DNA of 64,000 bases from Amycolatopsis methanolica 239. GTDB lineage: Bacteria; Actinomycetota; Actinomycetes; Mycobacteriales; Pseudonocardiaceae. Within the stretch, counting starts at the first letter, position 1. Each line of letters starts with the position of its first letter. Below are positions 8,226-18,261 of this stretch, piece after piece. A program made the translations under genes and the position numbers. The stretch lies in the NCBI RefSeq assembly GCF_000739085.1, contig NZ_CP009110.1, forward strand, positions 1,550,001 through 1,614,000, in the 5' to 3' direction. The notes below the pieces were generated by a model. That model was not told where the DNA came from. It worked only from the letters and a program-made list of their open reading frames with translations, and ran no database searches.

Positions 8226-8945
8226 CTACAGCCTTTCCTGCAACGCCTCCGCCGCCGCGAGCAGATCCGCCGCCCAGCGCGCGCCCGGCTTGCGCCCTAT
8301 CCGTTCCACCGGGCCGGAAACCGACACGGCCGCGATCACGTTGCCCGCGGAATCCCGCACCGGCGCGGAAACACTCGCCACGCCCGGCTCCCGCTCGGCC
8401 ACGCTCTGCGCCCATCCGCGGCGGCGCACTTCGAGCAGGGTCCGTTCCCCGAACACCGCGTCCGCCAGGATTGTGCGCTGGGTGTGCGGATCGGACCACG
8501 CGGCAAGGACCTTCGCGCCAGAGCCCGCCGTCATCGACAGCCGAGTCCCGATCGGCACCGTGTCGCGCAGTCCGCTCATCGGCTCCGCGGACGCCACGCA
8601 CACACGCTGCACCCCGTCGCGGCGGTACAACTGGACGCTCTCCCCGGTGATGTCGCGCAGCTTCGGCAGTACCGAACTCGCCGCGTCCAGCAACGGATCC
8701 GCGGTGCCGCCCGCGAGTTCGGCGAGTGCGGATCCCGGGCGCCAGCGGCCGTCCGGCCCGCGCCGCAGCAGCCGGTGCACCTCGAGTCCGACGGCGAGGC
8801 GGTGCGCGGTCGCGCGCGGCAACCCGGTTCGGGTGCACAGTTCCGCGAGCCCGCAGGGATCTTCGGCGACGGCATGCAGCACGGCGACGGCCTTGTCCAG
8901 AACGCCGATACCGCTCTGCTGGTCAGTAGAGCTATGCTGTCCCAC
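8226..8945 (-). CDS. ndgR: IclR-family regulator (NdgR/LtbR type)
   Basis: A 239-residue IclR-type transcription factor. An N-terminal winged helix-turn-helix (GLAELCTRTGLPRATAHRLA, about residues 32-51) is followed by an IclR effector-binding domain. It is divergent from leuCD, the arrangement known for LtbR in Corynebacterium and NdgR in Streptomyces, which control leucine and other amino-acid biosynthesis genes. Rv2989 holds the same place in M. tuberculosis. It probably binds the palindromes at 8960-8989 and controls leuCD and itself. The symbol is assigned by family and location. Confidence 0.88.
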   Translation of the reverse strand: MGQHSSTDQQSGIGVLDKAVAVLHAVAEDPCGLAELCTRTGLPRATAHRLAVGLEVHRLLRRGPDGRWRPGSALAELAGGTADPLLDAASSVLPKLRDITGESVQLYRRDGVQRVCVASAEPMSGLRDTVPIGTRLSMTAGSGAKVLAAWSDPHTQRTILADAVFGERTLLEVRRRGWAQSVAEREPGVASVSAPVRDSAGNVIAAVSVSGPVERIGRKPGARWAADLLAAAEALQERL

Positions 8946-8959
8946 GACGCGATACTAGC

Positions 8960-8989
8960 TTCCCGGGATTTGGGAAGTCCAGAATCTGG
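8960..8989. promoter_or_regulatory. Candidate operator between ndgR and leuC
   Basis: Two adjacent palindromes lie in the divergent gap: TTCCC-N7-GGGAA at 8960-8976 and CCAGA-A-TCTGG at 8979-8989. IclR regulators bind such short inverted repeats. Location points to the ndgR product. Confidence 0.5.
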
Positions 8990-9073
8990 GAAAATCGAAC
9001 CCGAGGTCGCTGACGTTCCCGCGACGGTCCTCAGGTTCCTTTGCTCCCAATCAACCTCGTGGGAGGAGCACAG

Positions 9074-10489
9074 ATGACCACCACGCGGCCGCGGACACTG
9101 GCCGAGAAGGTGTGGGAGGCGCACACCGTGCGCCGCGGTGAAGGAGCGGAGCCCGACCTGCTCTACATCGACCTGCACCTGGTGCACGAAGTCACCAGCC
9201 CGCAGGCGTTCGACGGTCTCCGGCTGGCCGGCCGCAAGGTGCGGCGCCCGGACCTGACCATCGCGACCGAGGACCACAACGTCCCGACCGTCGACATCGA
9301 ACTCCCGATCGCCGACCCGGTGTCCCGCACCCAGGTCGAGACGCTTCGGAAGAACTGCAAGGAGTTCGGCGTCCGGCTGCACCCGATGGGCGACGCCGAG
9401 CAGGGCATCGTGCACGTCATCGGCCCGCAGCTGGGCCTGACCCAGCCCGGGATGACGGTCGTCTGCGGTGACAGTCACACCTCCACCCACGGCGCGTTCG
9501 GCGCGATGGCCTTCGGCATCGGCACCTCCGAGGTCGAGCACGTGCTGGCCACCCAGACCCTGCCGCTGCGGCCGTTCAAGACGATGGCGATCAACGTCGA
9601 CGGCAGGCTCCGGCCGGGTGTCACGGCGAAGGACGTCATCCTCGCCGTCATCGCCAAGATCGGCACCGGCGGCGGCCAGGGCTACGTCCTGGAGTACCGG
9701 GGCAGCGCGATCGAGGCGCTGTCGATGGAAGCCCGCATGACGATCTGCAACATGTCGATCGAGGCGGGCGCGCGCGCCGGGATGATCGCCCCGGACGAGA
9801 CCACCTTCGCCTACCTGAAGGGCCGCCCGCACGCCCCGCAGGGCGCCGACTGGGACGCCGCGGTGGAGAACTGGAAGTCGCTGCGCACCGACGAGGGCGC
9901 CGTCTTCGACGCCGAGGTCCACCTCGACGCCGACTCCCTGACCCCGTTCGTGACGTGGGGCACCAACCCCGGCCAGGGCCTGCCGCTGAGCGAGTCGGTG
10001 CCGGACCCGGAGCAGATCGCGGACGAGACCGAGCGGTTCGCCGCCGAGAAGGCCCTGTCCTATATGGACCTCAAGCCGGGCACCCCGCTGCGTGACATCA
10101 AGGTCGACACCGTCTTCCTCGGCTCGTGCACCAACGGCCGGATCGAGGACCTGCGGGCGGCCGCGGACGTGCTCCAGGGCCGCAAGGTGGCCGAGGGCGT
10201 CCGGATGCTCGTCGTGCCCGGCTCGATGCGGGTGCGCCAGGCCGCCGAGGCCGAGGGGCTGGACAAGGTCTTCCTCGACGCCGGCGCGGAGTGGCGCCAG
10301 GCGGGCTGCTCGATGTGCCTCGGCATGAACCCGGACCAGCTGGCCCCCGGCGAGCGCAGCGCGTCCACCTCCAACCGCAACTTCGAGGGCAGGCAGGGCA
10401 AGGGTGGCCGCACCCACCTCGTCTCGCCGCTCGTCGCGGCCGCCACGGCCGTCCGCGGCACGCTGTCCAGCCCCGAAGACCTGAACTGA
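9074..10489 (+). CDS. leuC: 3-isopropylmalate dehydratase large subunit
   Basis: A 471-residue aconitase-family subunit. With LeuD it isomerises 2-isopropylmalate to 3-isopropylmalate in leucine synthesis. The family signature [15 protein letters not shown] is present. The [4Fe-4S] ligands are the Cys in LGSCTNGR and the CxxC in AGCSMCLG. The ATG at 9074 is preceded by GGGAGGAG at 9061-9068, so an in-frame TTG further upstream at 9041 is not the start. leuD follows after 16 bases. Transcription is probably set by the divergent IclR regulator. Confidence 0.97.
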   Translation: MTTTRPRTLAEKVWEAHTVRRGEGAEPDLLYIDLHLVHEVTSPQAFDGLRLAGRKVRRPDLTIATEDHNVPTVDIELPIADPVSRTQVETLRKNCKEFGVRLHPMGDAEQGIVHVIGPQLGLTQPGMTVVCGDSHTSTHGAFGAMAFGIGTSEVEHVLATQTLPLRPFKTMAINVDGRLRPGVTAKDVILAVIAKIGTGGGQGYVLEYRGSAIEALSMEARMTICNMSIEAGARAGMIAPDETTFAYLKGRPHAPQGADWDAAVENWKSLRTDEGAVFDAEVHLDADSLTPFVTWGTNPGQGLPLSESVPDPEQIADETERFAAEKALSYMDLKPGTPLRDIKVDTVFLGSCTNGRIEDLRAAADVLQGRKVAEGVRMLVVPGSMRVRQAAEAEGLDKVFLDAGAEWRQAGCSMCLGMNPDQLAPGERSASTSNRNFEGRQGKGGRTHLVSPLVAAATAVRGTLSSPEDLN

Positions 10490-10505
10490 AGGAGCCCGCA
10501 CCACC

Positions 10506-11108
10506 ATGGAGCCGTTCAAGACGCACACCGGCATCGGAGTGCCCCTGCGCAGGTCCAACGTGGACACTGACCAGATCATCCCGGCCGTCTACCTCAAGCG
10601 GGTCAGCCGCACCGGTTTCGAGGACGGCCTGTTCGCCGCCTGGCGGACCGACGAGTCGTTCATCCTGAACCAGGAGCCGTTCAAGGCCGGCAGCGTCCTG
10701 GTCGCCGGTCCGGACTTCGGCACGGGGTCCTCGCGCGAACACGCTGTCTGGGCATTGATGAACTACGGCTTCCGGGTCGTCATCTCCTCCCGCTTCGCCG
10801 ACATCTTCCGGGGCAACTCCGGGAAGCAGGGTCTGGTGGCCGCCCAGTGCGAGCAGTCGGACGTCGAGCAGCTGTGGAAGATCCTCGAGAACGACCCCGG
10901 CACGGAGGTCACGGTCGACCTCGAGGCGAAGACCGTGCGGGCCAAGGACTTCCAGACGACCTTCGCGATCGACGACTACACCCGCTGGCGGCTGCTGGAG
11001 GGGCTGGATGACATCGCTCTCACCCTGCGACACGCCGACGAGATCGACCGGTTCGAGTCGCAGCGTCCCAGCTGGAAGCCGGTGACCACCCCGGTGGCCG
11101 CCGGATAG
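10506..11108 (+). CDS. leuD: 3-isopropylmalate dehydratase small subunit
   Basis: A 200-residue swivel-domain partner of LeuC, supplying the substrate-binding part of isopropylmalate isomerase. [14 protein letters not shown] near the N-terminus and [13 protein letters not shown] are the family signatures. It sits 16 bases after leuC in the same operon, with GGAGCCC upstream of the ATG. A weak hairpin (about 11111-11136, arms GAATTCCCT and AGGGATTC) follows the stop codon and may attenuate read-through into the HU gene. Confidence 0.97.
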   Translation: MEPFKTHTGIGVPLRRSNVDTDQIIPAVYLKRVSRTGFEDGLFAAWRTDESFILNQEPFKAGSVLVAGPDFGTGSSREHAVWALMNYGFRVVISSRFADIFRGNSGKQGLVAAQCEQSDVEQLWKILENDPGTEVTVDLEAKTVRAKDFQTTFAIDDYTRWRLLEGLDDIALTLRHADEIDRFESQRPSWKPVTTPVAAG

Positions 11109-11247
11109 CACGAATTCCCTGCTCAGCAAGGGATTCGCACCCGGTCCGAGGCCGGGAACACCACGCCGAACGGCGCGCGGAAGGGCCCGAGAGGGTCGCT
11201 CAGGAGGCGGAAACCACGCCCCGCCTGCAGAAAAATTCCGCGCGCCG

Positions 11248-11275
11248 TTTGGAATTTTGGGCGAGTTGGTAATAC
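11248..11275 (+). promoter_or_regulatory. Possible HU promoter
   Basis: TTTGGA (11248-11253) and TAATAC (11270-11275) are separated by 16 bases, close to a housekeeping sigma pattern, about 60 bases upstream of the HU start codon. This is pattern matching only. Confidence 0.4.
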
Positions 11276-11335
11276 CGTGTGCGTGAAGTCGGCCGATGTG
11301 GCCGTGTGACACGTAGTTCTTCATGGAGGACTGGA

Positions 11336-11971
11336 ATGGCCAACAAGGCCCAGCTGATCGAGGCGCTCTCCGAGCGTCTGGGCGACAAGAAGGTTGCTTC
11401 CCAGGCGGTCGACAACCTGGTGGACATCATCATTCGCACCGTGCAGAAGGGCGAGAAGGTCAACATCACCGGTTTCGGTGTGTTCGAGAAGCGTGCCCGC
11501 GCGGCCCGCACCGCTCGCAACCCGCGCACCGGTGAGACGGTCAAGGTGAAGAAGACCAACGTTCCGGCCTTCCGCGCCGGCACGACCTTCAAGGACGTCA
11601 TCAGCGGTGCCAAGAAGCTGCCGAAGGCCACGGCGGCGAAGCGCACGACGACTTCGACCCGCAGCGCTGCCGCTTCGACCCGCAGCACCGGCACCACCGC
11701 GTCGCGCTCGACGACCTCGCGGGCCACCACCGCGAAGGCGACCACCACGCGTCCCACCGCGACCCGCAGCACCAGCACGCGCAGCCGCGCCGCGGCCGCC
11801 ACCAAGACGGCGGCCCCGAAGGCCACGGCTTCGAAGGCTACGGCTTCGAAGACCACGGCGGCGAAGTCCACCGCGGCCAAGAAGACGACCGCCACGAAGG
11901 CGGCCCCGAAGGCCACCGCGGCGAAGACCACTGCCGCGAAGAAGACCACCACGACCCGGAAGAAGAAGTAA
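11336..11971 (+). CDS. hupB: DNA-binding protein HU with lysine/alanine-rich tail (HupB type)
   Basis: A 211-residue nucleoid protein. Residues 1-90 are a canonical HU domain starting [11 protein letters not shown], with the DNA-binding arm [21 protein letters not shown]. Residues 91-211 are a low-complexity basic tail of Ala, Lys, Thr, Arg and Ser in [10 protein letters not shown]-type short repeats, like mycobacterial HupB and the eukaryote-like tails of actinobacterial HU. The tail binds DNA and can be modified in mycobacteria (family knowledge). The ATG is preceded by GGAGG (11325-11329). An upstream GTG extension of 19 residues is unlikely. A strong hairpin ends the transcript. Confidence 0.95.
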   Translation: MANKAQLIEALSERLGDKKVASQAVDNLVDIIIRTVQKGEKVNITGFGVFEKRARAARTARNPRTGETVKVKKTNVPAFRAGTTFKDVISGAKKLPKATAAKRTTTSTRSAAASTRSTGTTASRSTTSRATTAKATTTRPTATRSTSTRSRAAAATKTAAPKATASKATASKTTAAKSTAAKKTTATKAAPKATAAKTTAAKKTTTTRKKK

Positions 11972-11991
11972 GCGCCGTAGCGATTGCTTCT

Positions 11992-12029
11992 CGGCAGGGC
12001 CCCCGCGGTAACCCGCGGGGGCCCTGCCG
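11992..12029 (+). terminator. Strong hairpin terminator after HU
   Basis: A perfect 17-bp stem pairs 11992-12008 with 12013-12029 around the loop TAAC, 20 bases after the HU stop codon. The following sequence is CGTTTGC, with only a short T run. Confidence 0.85.
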
Positions 12030-12426
12030 CGTTTGCACCCAGCCACCCACCCAAGGTGACATGGGGGGCTCTTCTGTCATCCCGGAGCCTGCCCGTCCGG
12101 CGAGGACTGTTTTGATCTTTGGAGGTGCGCTGTCGCGCGGCGGAGAGTCCGCCCTGCGGGCGGTGCGCCCTTCGGACGGGAAGCGCCTCACGGCGGGAGA
12201 AAGGTCGCCTTGGATGCCGACCTCCCCCACCCCCTCACCTCGATTGCGTATTGGTCGCCGAACAGCGGCGTCAAGGCGGGAAAGAGTACCTTGACTCCGC
12301 TGATCGGCGACCAGAAGCAGGCTGTGGATCGGGGGCGGGGGAGGTCTGGGGCTTGGTCGGCTGGCTTGCGTTGGCGAGGCGGGCGGGGGCTTCGGTGCGC
12401 TGCGACCACCGTCGCAGGCGGACGGA
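12030..12426. other. Intergenic region carrying a palindromic repeat
   Basis: About 400 bases between the convergent HU and mutT1-like genes. Most of it is the second copy of the long-palindrome repeat together with its upstream flank (about 12180-12390). No gene is supported. Confidence 0.6.
12217..12350. repeat. Long-palindrome intergenic repeat, copy 2
   Basis: Second copy of the element at 48-183. The inner stem is 24 bp with two mismatches (12253-12276 against 12289-12312). It has the same 12-base loop, CGGGAAAGAGTA. Outer arms are 12217-12233 and 12332-12349. Shared sequence continues left to AAGCGCCTCACGGCG (12181-12195) and right through GGCTTGGTCGG-like sequence. It lies between convergent genes, where a hairpin could also end both transcripts. 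Confidence 0.75.
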
Positions 12427-13365
12427 CTACACCTGGCTCGTGGCGGGGGTTGGCAGCGCTGTGGGCAGGTAGTCCGCCGCCACGAGCTGGGGTCCGCCGT
12501 TGCCGGGCGCGGCCCGGAACGAGAGCACCCACACCGAGCCCTTCTTGCTCGGCACCTTCTCACCTTCATCCACCGGCAGGCGCACGCCGTCTCGCGTGGC
12601 CAATCGTGTCACCAGGTCCGGGATCACCCCGCCCTGGCTGCACACCACGGGCGTCCCACCGACGGACACCAGCGCCAGCAGCCTGGCGAGCCCGGCGTCC
12701 CGGTCGTCCCAGTAGTGTTCCTCCGCCATCAGGTCCTCGTGCTCCACCGGCACACCGAGGTCATCCGCCACCCCGCGCACCGTCTGCTCGCACCGCAACC
12801 GGGGAGCGGCCACCACCCTGTCCGGTCCGAACAGCGGCAACAACGCCCGCAGCGCGGCGGCCTGCCGGATGCCGCTCGGGGACAGCGGACGGAGGTCGTC
12901 GTCACCCCGCCACTCGTCCCGCTTCCCGGCCTTCGCGTGTCGCACGAGCAACAGCGTGGTCAAGCTCGCGGGCAATGCTCCGAAGTCCTCGAGCACCGAC
13001 CGGTCACTGTCGTACGACAGCAACCCGGCCGCCTCCGCGGGCGCGAGCCACCTCAGCTCGTCGACCTCCTCGTTGGGCTCGAAAGCCCCCGAGACGGCCG
13101 CCGCGCTGTAGTAGTCCACCGACTTCGGCCCGGCCGCCACCGAGTACCGCACCGTCCGCAGGTGCCGCCCCAGGTGGGCCCGGAAACCGGTCTCCTCCGC
13201 GATCTCCCGCACCGCCGCGGCGGGCAGGGTCTCCCCGCTGTCGAGCTTCCCCTTCGGCAGCGACCAGTCGTCGTAGCGGGGTCGGTGCGCGACAGCCACC
13301 TCGATCCCGCCCGGACCGGTCCGCCACAGCACCGCACCCGCGGCGCGGACACGAACAGAACTCAC
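12427..13365 (-). CDS. mutT1: MutT1-type Nudix hydrolase fused to a histidine phosphatase domain
   Basis: A 312-residue two-domain protein. The N-terminal Nudix box runs from GKLDSGE through REIAEETGF (about residues 39-61). A C-terminal histidine phosphatase domain opens with the RHG-type motif [10 protein letters not shown]. This fusion is the hallmark of mycobacterial MutT1, which cleaves 8-oxo-dGTP and diadenosine polyphosphates and then dephosphorylates the product. GTG at 13365 overlaps the ppk stop codon as GTGA, implying translational coupling. The pair matches Rv2985-Rv2984. Residues before this start in the open frame do not belong to it. Confidence 0.9.
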   Translation of the reverse strand: MSSVRVRAAGAVLWRTGPGGIEVAVAHRPRYDDWSLPKGKLDSGETLPAAAVREIAEETGFRAHLGRHLRTVRYSVAAGPKSVDYYSAAAVSGAFEPNEEVDELRWLAPAEAAGLLSYDSDRSVLEDFGALPASLTTLLLVRHAKAGKRDEWRGDDDLRPLSPSGIRQAAALRALLPLFGPDRVVAAPRLRCEQTVRGVADDLGVPVEHEDLMAEEHYWDDRDAGLARLLALVSVGGTPVVCSQGGVIPDLVTRLATRDGVRLPVDEGEKVPSKKGSVWVLSFRAAPGNGGPQLVAADYLPTALPTPATSQV

Positions 13366-15548
13366 CCGTTGGCCCCGTGCTTCTTCAACAACTCGTTCTG
13401 GTGGTCGCGGACCTGCGTGGTGTCCGCGGGCGACGGCTGCCACTCCCCGCTGTCGGTCAGCACCCAGCACCGCGTCGCCGGGTCCAGCGCCGAATCGAGG
13501 ATCTCGTCCAGCTGCCTGGTCAGCCGCACGTCCTTGACCTGCACCATCGCCTCGATCCGGCGGTCCAGGTTGCGGTGCATCATGTCCGCGCTGCCGATCC
13601 AGTAGGTGCGCCCGGCGAGGAAATGGAAGATGCGGGAATGCTCCAGGAACCGCCCGAGAATGGACCGGACGGAAATGTTCTCGGACAGTCCGGGCACCCC
13701 CGGTTTCAGGGCGCAAATACCCCGCACCACGATCTCCACCGGAACCCCTTCGGCAGAGGCCCGGTAGAGCGCGTCGATGATTTGCTCGTCGACGAGCGAG
13801 TTGCACTTGATGCGGATACCCGCTTCCGCGCCGGCGTGCTTGTGCTCGATCTCCTCGTCGATCAGCCGCAGGATGCCACGCCGGATTCCCGCCGGTGAGG
13901 TGAGGATGTTGCGGTAGGTGTCCTGCCGCGAATACCCGGTCAGCACGTTGAACAGGTCCGTGATGTCCGCGCCGATGTCCGGGTCCGCGGTCAGCAGGCC
14001 GACGTCCTCGTAGAGCCGCGCGGTCTTCGGGTTGTAGTTGCCGGTGCCGATGTGGCAGTAGCGGCGGATGGTCGAGCCCTCCTGCCGCACCACCATCGCC
14101 ACCTTGCAGTGCGTCTTCAGCCCGACGAGCCCGTACACCACGTGCACCCCCGCCCGCTCCAGCGTGCGGGCCCAGGTGATGTTGGCCTCCTCGTCGAACC
14201 GGGCCTTGATCTCCACCAGCGCCACGACCTGCTTGCCCGCCTCGGCGGCGTCGATGAGCGCGTTCACGATGGGGGAGTCACCGGACGTGCGGTACAGGGT
14301 CTGCTTGATGGCCAGCACCTTGCTGTCCCCGGCGGCCTGCTCGATGAACCGCTGAACGCTCGTCGAGAACGAGTCGTACGGGTGGTGCACGAGCACGTCG
14401 CCTTCGCGCAGGGTGGCGAAGACGCTCTTCGGCGTCTCGTGCTCACCGAACGCCGGGTGCGTGGCCGGGACGAAAGGGCGGTCCTTCAGTTCCTTGCGGT
14501 CCAAACTGGAAAGCTGCATCAGGCATGTCAGGTCCAGCAGCCCCGGCACCTCGACCACGTCGTGCGGATCGACCTCCAGCTCCCGCAGCAGCAGGTCGAG
14601 CACGTGCTCGCTCATGTCGTTGGCGACCTCGAGCCGCACCGGCGGGCCGAACCGGCGCTGCGCCAGCTCCCGCTCCAGCGCCTGCAACAGGTCCTCGTCG
14701 CGGTCCTCGTCCACGTCCACGTCGGCGTTGCGGGTCACCCGGAAAACGTGGTGCTCGGTGACCTCCATGCCGGTGAACAGCTCACCGAGGTGCGCGGCGA
14801 TCAGCTCCTCCAACGGCAGGAACGTCGCGACGCGGCTCTCCCGCTGCTGCTCGACGCGGATCAGGCGCGGCACGTTGTTCGGCACCTTGACCCTCGCGAA
14901 CCGCTCGGTGCCCAGGTCCGGGTCCCGCACGGTGACGGCCAGGTTCAGCGACAGCCCCGAGATGTAGGGGAACGGGTGCGCCGGGTCGACCGCCAGCGGC
15001 GTCAGCACCGGGAAGATCTGCTCGGTGAAGTAGTCCGACAGCCGCGCCTGGTCGTCCGCCTCCAGATCGGCCCAGCACACGATCTGGATGTCGTGCTTGG
15101 CCAGCTCCGGGCGGACGTGCTCCTCGAACGCGGCGGTGTGCCGCTCCACCAGGTCCTGGTTGCGCTTCGCGATGTAGGCCAGCTGCTCGCGCGGGGTGAG
15201 CCCGTCGGCGCTGCGCACCGGCAGCCCGGTCTCGTCGCGGCGCTTCAGCCCGGCTACCCGCACCATGTAGAACTCGTCCAGATTGGACGCGAAGATGGCG
15301 AGGAACTTGGCCCGCTCCAGCAGCGGCTGGGACGCGTCCTCGGCCAGCGCCAGCACCCGGGCGTTGAAGTCCTGCCACGACAGCTCGCGGTTGAAGTACC
15401 GGTCGTCGGGCAGGGACGCGGGCGGCAGGTCCGACGACGGGGTCACCGCCGGGGGCGCGGACGGGATGGCGCGGAATCTCGTGGGCGCGGCGGTCTCGCC
15501 GGACGCCGGTTGGGTCGTTGCCGGGGGGTTGGTCTCGTCGCTGCTCAC
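13362..15548 (-). CDS. ppk: Polyphosphate kinase 1
   Basis: A 728-residue PPK1, which reversibly transfers the gamma-phosphate of ATP onto inorganic polyphosphate. The first 60 residues are Pro/Ala/Thr-rich and probably disordered. The enzyme begins near [15 protein letters not shown]. The phosphorylated catalytic His is in [13 protein letters not shown] (about H499), with KTHCKVAMV just before it. Length fits actinobacterial PPK1. The GTG at 15548 (VSSDETN) is chosen because nothing upstream in frame looks conserved. It is followed by mutT1 with a 4-base overlap. The pairing with mutT1 suggests shared nucleotide-phosphate housekeeping. Confidence 0.93.
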   Translation of the reverse strand: MSSDETNPPATTQPASGETAAPTRFRAIPSAPPAVTPSSDLPPASLPDDRYFNRELSWQDFNARVLALAEDASQPLLERAKFLAIFASNLDEFYMVRVAGLKRRDETGLPVRSADGLTPREQLAYIAKRNQDLVERHTAAFEEHVRPELAKHDIQIVCWADLEADDQARLSDYFTEQIFPVLTPLAVDPAHPFPYISGLSLNLAVTVRDPDLGTERFARVKVPNNVPRLIRVEQQRESRVATFLPLEELIAAHLGELFTGMEVTEHHVFRVTRNADVDVDEDRDEDLLQALERELAQRRFGPPVRLEVANDMSEHVLDLLLRELEVDPHDVVEVPGLLDLTCLMQLSSLDRKELKDRPFVPATHPAFGEHETPKSVFATLREGDVLVHHPYDSFSTSVQRFIEQAAGDSKVLAIKQTLYRTSGDSPIVNALIDAAEAGKQVVALVEIKARFDEEANITWARTLERAGVHVVYGLVGLKTHCKVAMVVRQEGSTIRRYCHIGTGNYNPKTARLYEDVGLLTADPDIGADITDLFNVLTGYSRQDTYRNILTSPAGIRRGILRLIDEEIEHKHAGAEAGIRIKCNSLVDEQIIDALYRASAEGVPVEIVVRGICALKPGVPGLSENISVRSILGRFLEHSRIFHFLAGRTYWIGSADMMHRNLDRRIEAMVQVKDVRLTRQLDEILDSALDPATRCWVLTDSGEWQPSPADTTQVRDHQNELLKKHGANG

Positions 15549-15664
15549 CCTCGCATTGTTCCCTACTTCGGGCCTGCCTGCCGATACTCCGAGTGAGAGA
15601 TTGAGCAGTTCACCCGTGCTCCGCAGGACCACCCGGAGCAGTTCGCCGAGCGGCCGGGTGATGT

Positions 15665-16303
15665 TCACGCGACCTCCCGTGAGCAGAGCACCGCCCGTGT
15701 CCGGTCGCCGACACCCAGACGGCAGGCCTCCGCGAGGTCCGCCGGGGTGTCCACGTCCCGGCGCAGGGTCGGCAGGTCCAGTTCCAGTGGCACCGCGCCG
15801 GACCCGGCGTGCGCCGCGGCCGAACCGGCGCCGAACCTCGGGTCGAGCGGCCCGCCCGGTTCGGACAGCAACAGCGTCGTGCCGGTGCCGTCGGCGTCCG
15901 CGACGAACACCCGCCTGCCCTCCGCCGCGGCGAGTGCCGCGGCCAGCTCCGCGGGGCGCAAAGCGGGCAGATCGGCTTGAATCGCCCCGACCACGGCGTC
16001 CGGCTCCCGCTGCCGGAGCAGCGCCTCGCCCTGCCGCAGCGCGGAGTTCAGGTCGCCGTCGCCGCGCTCGCCGACGACCTCCACTCCGGGGCGTCGCAGA
16101 CCGGACACCGCGGCCGGATCGGCGGCGACCACCAGCACGCGACGGACCCCGGCGTCGGTCGCCGCGGCCAGGGTGTCCCAGGCCAGGGCCAGTACGAGCG
16201 CGGCGTGGTCGTGCTCGTCCACCGCGCCACGCAGGCGGGACTTGCCTGCCCGCGGCGGCTTCAGCGGGACGATCAGGCCGGAGATTTCGACGGGTACGGG
16301 CAC
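15665..16303 (-). CDS. fbiD: Phosphoenolpyruvate guanylyltransferase (FbiD/CofC)
   Basis: A 212-residue nucleotidyltransferase of coenzyme F420 biosynthesis. It couples GTP to phosphoenolpyruvate (2-phospholactate in archaea) to make the activated precursor used by FbiA. The N-terminal [16 protein letters not shown] is the nucleotide-binding loop. AIQADLPAL holds the acidic metal-binding stretch, and TGTTLLL and DVDTPADL are family features. Location beside ppk matches Rv2984-Rv2983. GTG at 16303 gives the family length (Rv2983 about 214); a TTG at 16321 would add six residues. It is divergent from plsC. Confidence 0.9.
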   Translation of the reverse strand: MPVPVEISGLIVPLKPPRAGKSRLRGAVDEHDHAALVLALAWDTLAAATDAGVRRVLVVAADPAAVSGLRRPGVEVVGERGDGDLNSALRQGEALLRQREPDAVVGAIQADLPALRPAELAAALAAAEGRRVFVADADGTGTTLLLSEPGGPLDPRFGAGSAAAHAGSGAVPLELDLPTLRRDVDTPADLAEACRLGVGDRTRAVLCSREVA

Positions 16304-16372
16304 ACCCCCATCTTTCCGCAATCGTGCACCTAGGATCAGCTACCGGCAGCACACACCACAGCAGGAGGAGTC

Positions 16373-17074
16373 TTGGCCGGTCGTGAGAAGGGCGGGTTCT
16401 GGGTCGGAGCCGCCGCCGTGCTGTTCTACCCGGTGAGCTGGATCGGCAGGCGGGTCTACACCGGCGCCGAGCGCATCCCGCGGGAAGGTCCGGCGCTCGT
16501 GGTCATGAACCACGTCTCGCACATGGACCCCGCCGTCGACGCGGTGTTCATCCACCGCCAGAAGCGCGTGCCGCGGTTCCTGGCCAAGGACAGCCTCGCC
16601 CGCACGCCGATCTTCGGGAAGATCCTCGTCGGCGCCGGCAGCATCCCGGTGTACCGCGGGTCGGCGCAGGCCGGCGACAGCCTCCGCGCCGCGCACCAGG
16701 CGCTGCAGGAGGGCAAGGTCGTCGTCATCTACCCCGAGGGCACCATCACCAAGGACCCGAACGGCTGGCCGAAGCGGTCGCACACCGGGGTCGCGCGGCT
16801 GGCGCTCGACAACGACGTCCCGGTGATTCCCGTGGCGCGCTGGGGCACCCAGCAGATCCTGGACTTCTACCACAAGAAGGTGCGGCTGCTGCCGCGCACG
16901 ACCGTGACGCACGCGGTGGGCGAACCGGTCGACCTGTCCGCCTACCGCGGCAAGCCGCAGACCGGTCCGCTGCTGCGGGAGGTGACGGAACTGCTCATGG
17001 AGCGGGTCACCGAGCTGCTGGCCGACGTCCGCGGTGAGCAGCCGCCGGCCCACAAGCCCGAGGCGGCGGACTGA
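16373..17074 (+). CDS. plsC: 1-acyl-sn-glycerol-3-phosphate acyltransferase (PlsC family)
   Basis: A 233-residue membrane-associated acyltransferase that acylates lysophosphatidic acid in phospholipid synthesis. The HX4D motif is NHVSHMD, followed by GSIPVYRG, then YPEGTIT and VIPVARWG (motifs II-IV). A hydrophobic segment near residues 9-24 may anchor it. The start is TTG at 16373, backed by AGGAGG five bases upstream. The stop is 2 bases before gpsA, so acyltransferase and glycerol-3-phosphate supply are made together. Confidence 0.92.
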   Translation: MAGREKGGFWVGAAAVLFYPVSWIGRRVYTGAERIPREGPALVVMNHVSHMDPAVDAVFIHRQKRVPRFLAKDSLARTPIFGKILVGAGSIPVYRGSAQAGDSLRAAHQALQEGKVVVIYPEGTITKDPNGWPKRSHTGVARLALDNDVPVIPVARWGTQQILDFYHKKVRLLPRTTVTHAVGEPVDLSAYRGKPQTGPLLREVTELLMERVTELLADVRGEQPPAHKPEAAD

Positions 17075-17076
17075 CG

Positions 17077-18084
17077 ATGGTGCAGCGCATCACCGTGCTC
17101 GGCGCGGGTTCGTGGGGCACCGCGTTCGCGAAGGTGCTCGCCGACGCGGGCCGGGACGTGACGATGTGGGCCCGGCGGGCGGAAGTCGCCCGGGAGATCC
17201 GCGAGCGGCACGCCAACAGCGGTTACCTCCCGGGCATCGAACTGCCCGCGAACCTGACCGCGACGCACGACCCGGCTGAGGCGCTGGCGGGCGCGGAGGC
17301 GGTCGTGCTGGCCGTGCCCAGCCAGAGCCTGCGCGCGAACCTGTTCGGCTGGCGGGAACTCCTGCCGCGCGGCGCGATCCTGGTCAGCCTCGCCAAGGGC
17401 GTCGAACTCGGCACGCTCAAGCGGATGAGCGAGGTGATCGCCGAGATCAGCGGCGTGTCCGGGGACGAGATCGTGGTGGTGTCCGGCCCGAACCTGGCGC
17501 GGGAGATCGCGCAGGGGCAGCCGGCGGGCGCGGTGCTGGCGTGCGCCGACCACGACCGCGCGGTCGCGATCCAGCAAGCGAGCTTCAACTCCTACTTCCG
17601 GCCCTACACCAACACCGACGTGGTGGGCTGCGAGGTCGGTGGCGCCGCGAAGAACGTCATCGCGCTGAGCTGCGGCATGGCGGTCGGCATGGGGCTGGGG
17701 GCCAACACCACGGCCACGCTCATCACCCGCGGGCTGGCGGAGATGGCGCGGCTGGGCACGAAGCTGGGCGCCGACCCGCTGACGTTCGCCGGGCTCGCCG
17801 GGGTCGGCGACCTCGTGGCGACCTGTTCGTCCCCGCTGTCCCGCAACCGCACCTTCGGCGAGCGGCTCGGGCGCGGCGAGACGCTGGAGCAGGCGCAGGC
17901 CGCGGCGGGCGGGCAGGTCGCCGAGGGCGTGATGTCCTGCACGTCCATCCGTGAACTGGCCTACAAGCACGGTGTGGACATGCCGATCACGGACGCGATG
18001 CACCGCGTGTGCCATGAGGCCGCGGACCCCCGCCAGGTGGGCGCCGAGCTGCTCGGCCGCCGCCAGAAGCACGAGTGGTCCTAG
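17077..18084 (+). CDS. gpsA: Glycerol-3-phosphate dehydrogenase [NAD(P)+]
   Basis: A 335-residue cytoplasmic enzyme reducing dihydroxyacetone phosphate to glycerol 3-phosphate for phospholipids. The N-terminal dinucleotide fold has [10 protein letters not shown]. The catalytic Lys lies in [12 protein letters not shown], and [17 protein letters not shown] is the C-terminal signature. It follows plsC by 2 bases. In M. tuberculosis gpsA is directly next to ddlA, but here about 7 kb of accessory genes (18.1-25.0 kb) lie between them. Confidence 0.95.
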   Translation: MVQRITVLGAGSWGTAFAKVLADAGRDVTMWARRAEVAREIRERHANSGYLPGIELPANLTATHDPAEALAGAEAVVLAVPSQSLRANLFGWRELLPRGAILVSLAKGVELGTLKRMSEVIAEISGVSGDEIVVVSGPNLAREIAQGQPAGAVLACADHDRAVAIQQASFNSYFRPYTNTDVVGCEVGGAAKNVIALSCGMAVGMGLGANTTATLITRGLAEMARLGTKLGADPLTFAGLAGVGDLVATCSSPLSRNRTFGERLGRGETLEQAQAAAGGQVAEGVMSCTSIRELAYKHGVDMPITDAMHRVCHEAADPRQVGAELLGRRQKHEWS

Positions 18085-18134
18085 CAGGTGGAACGGATTT
18101 GACGCCCGCCCGGCCTGCTGGTTGGGTGGGCGCC

Positions 18135-18209
18135 ATGACGACGCGTGGCCTGATGACCCGGCGGGATCTCCGCTGCGGCGCCGCGCTGTGTCCTTGTTGT
18201 TGTCGCTGA
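18135..18209 (+). CDS. Cys-rich leader peptide (uORF) upstream of cysteine dioxygenase
   Basis: A 24-codon reading frame, ATG to TGA, in the 177-base gap between gpsA and the cysteine dioxygenase gene. It encodes a basic peptide beginning MTTRGLM and ending ALCPCCCR, with Cys at positions 14, 19, 21, 22 and 23, so five of the last eleven residues are Cys. Poly-Cys leader ORFs are known in mycobacteria as cysteine-responsive attenuators, and short basic leader peptides are annotated before sulfur genes in streptomycetes. Placement before a cysteine-degrading enzyme makes a role in sensing Cys-tRNA(Cys) levels likely. GGGTGGG lies 5-10 bases upstream of the ATG as a possible ribosome site. Confidence 0.7.
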   Translation: MTTRGLMTRRDLRCGAALCPCCCR

Positions 18210-18261
18210 CTCAGCCCAGCCTGTCCGACAACCACCTTCTTTTCCGAGGACACCTCTTTTC

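Noticed and set aside
15549..16352. N-terminal extension of polyphosphate kinase across fbiD
   Set aside because: The extra 268 codons are an off-frame reading of fbiD; PPK1 length and the conserved start fit 15548.
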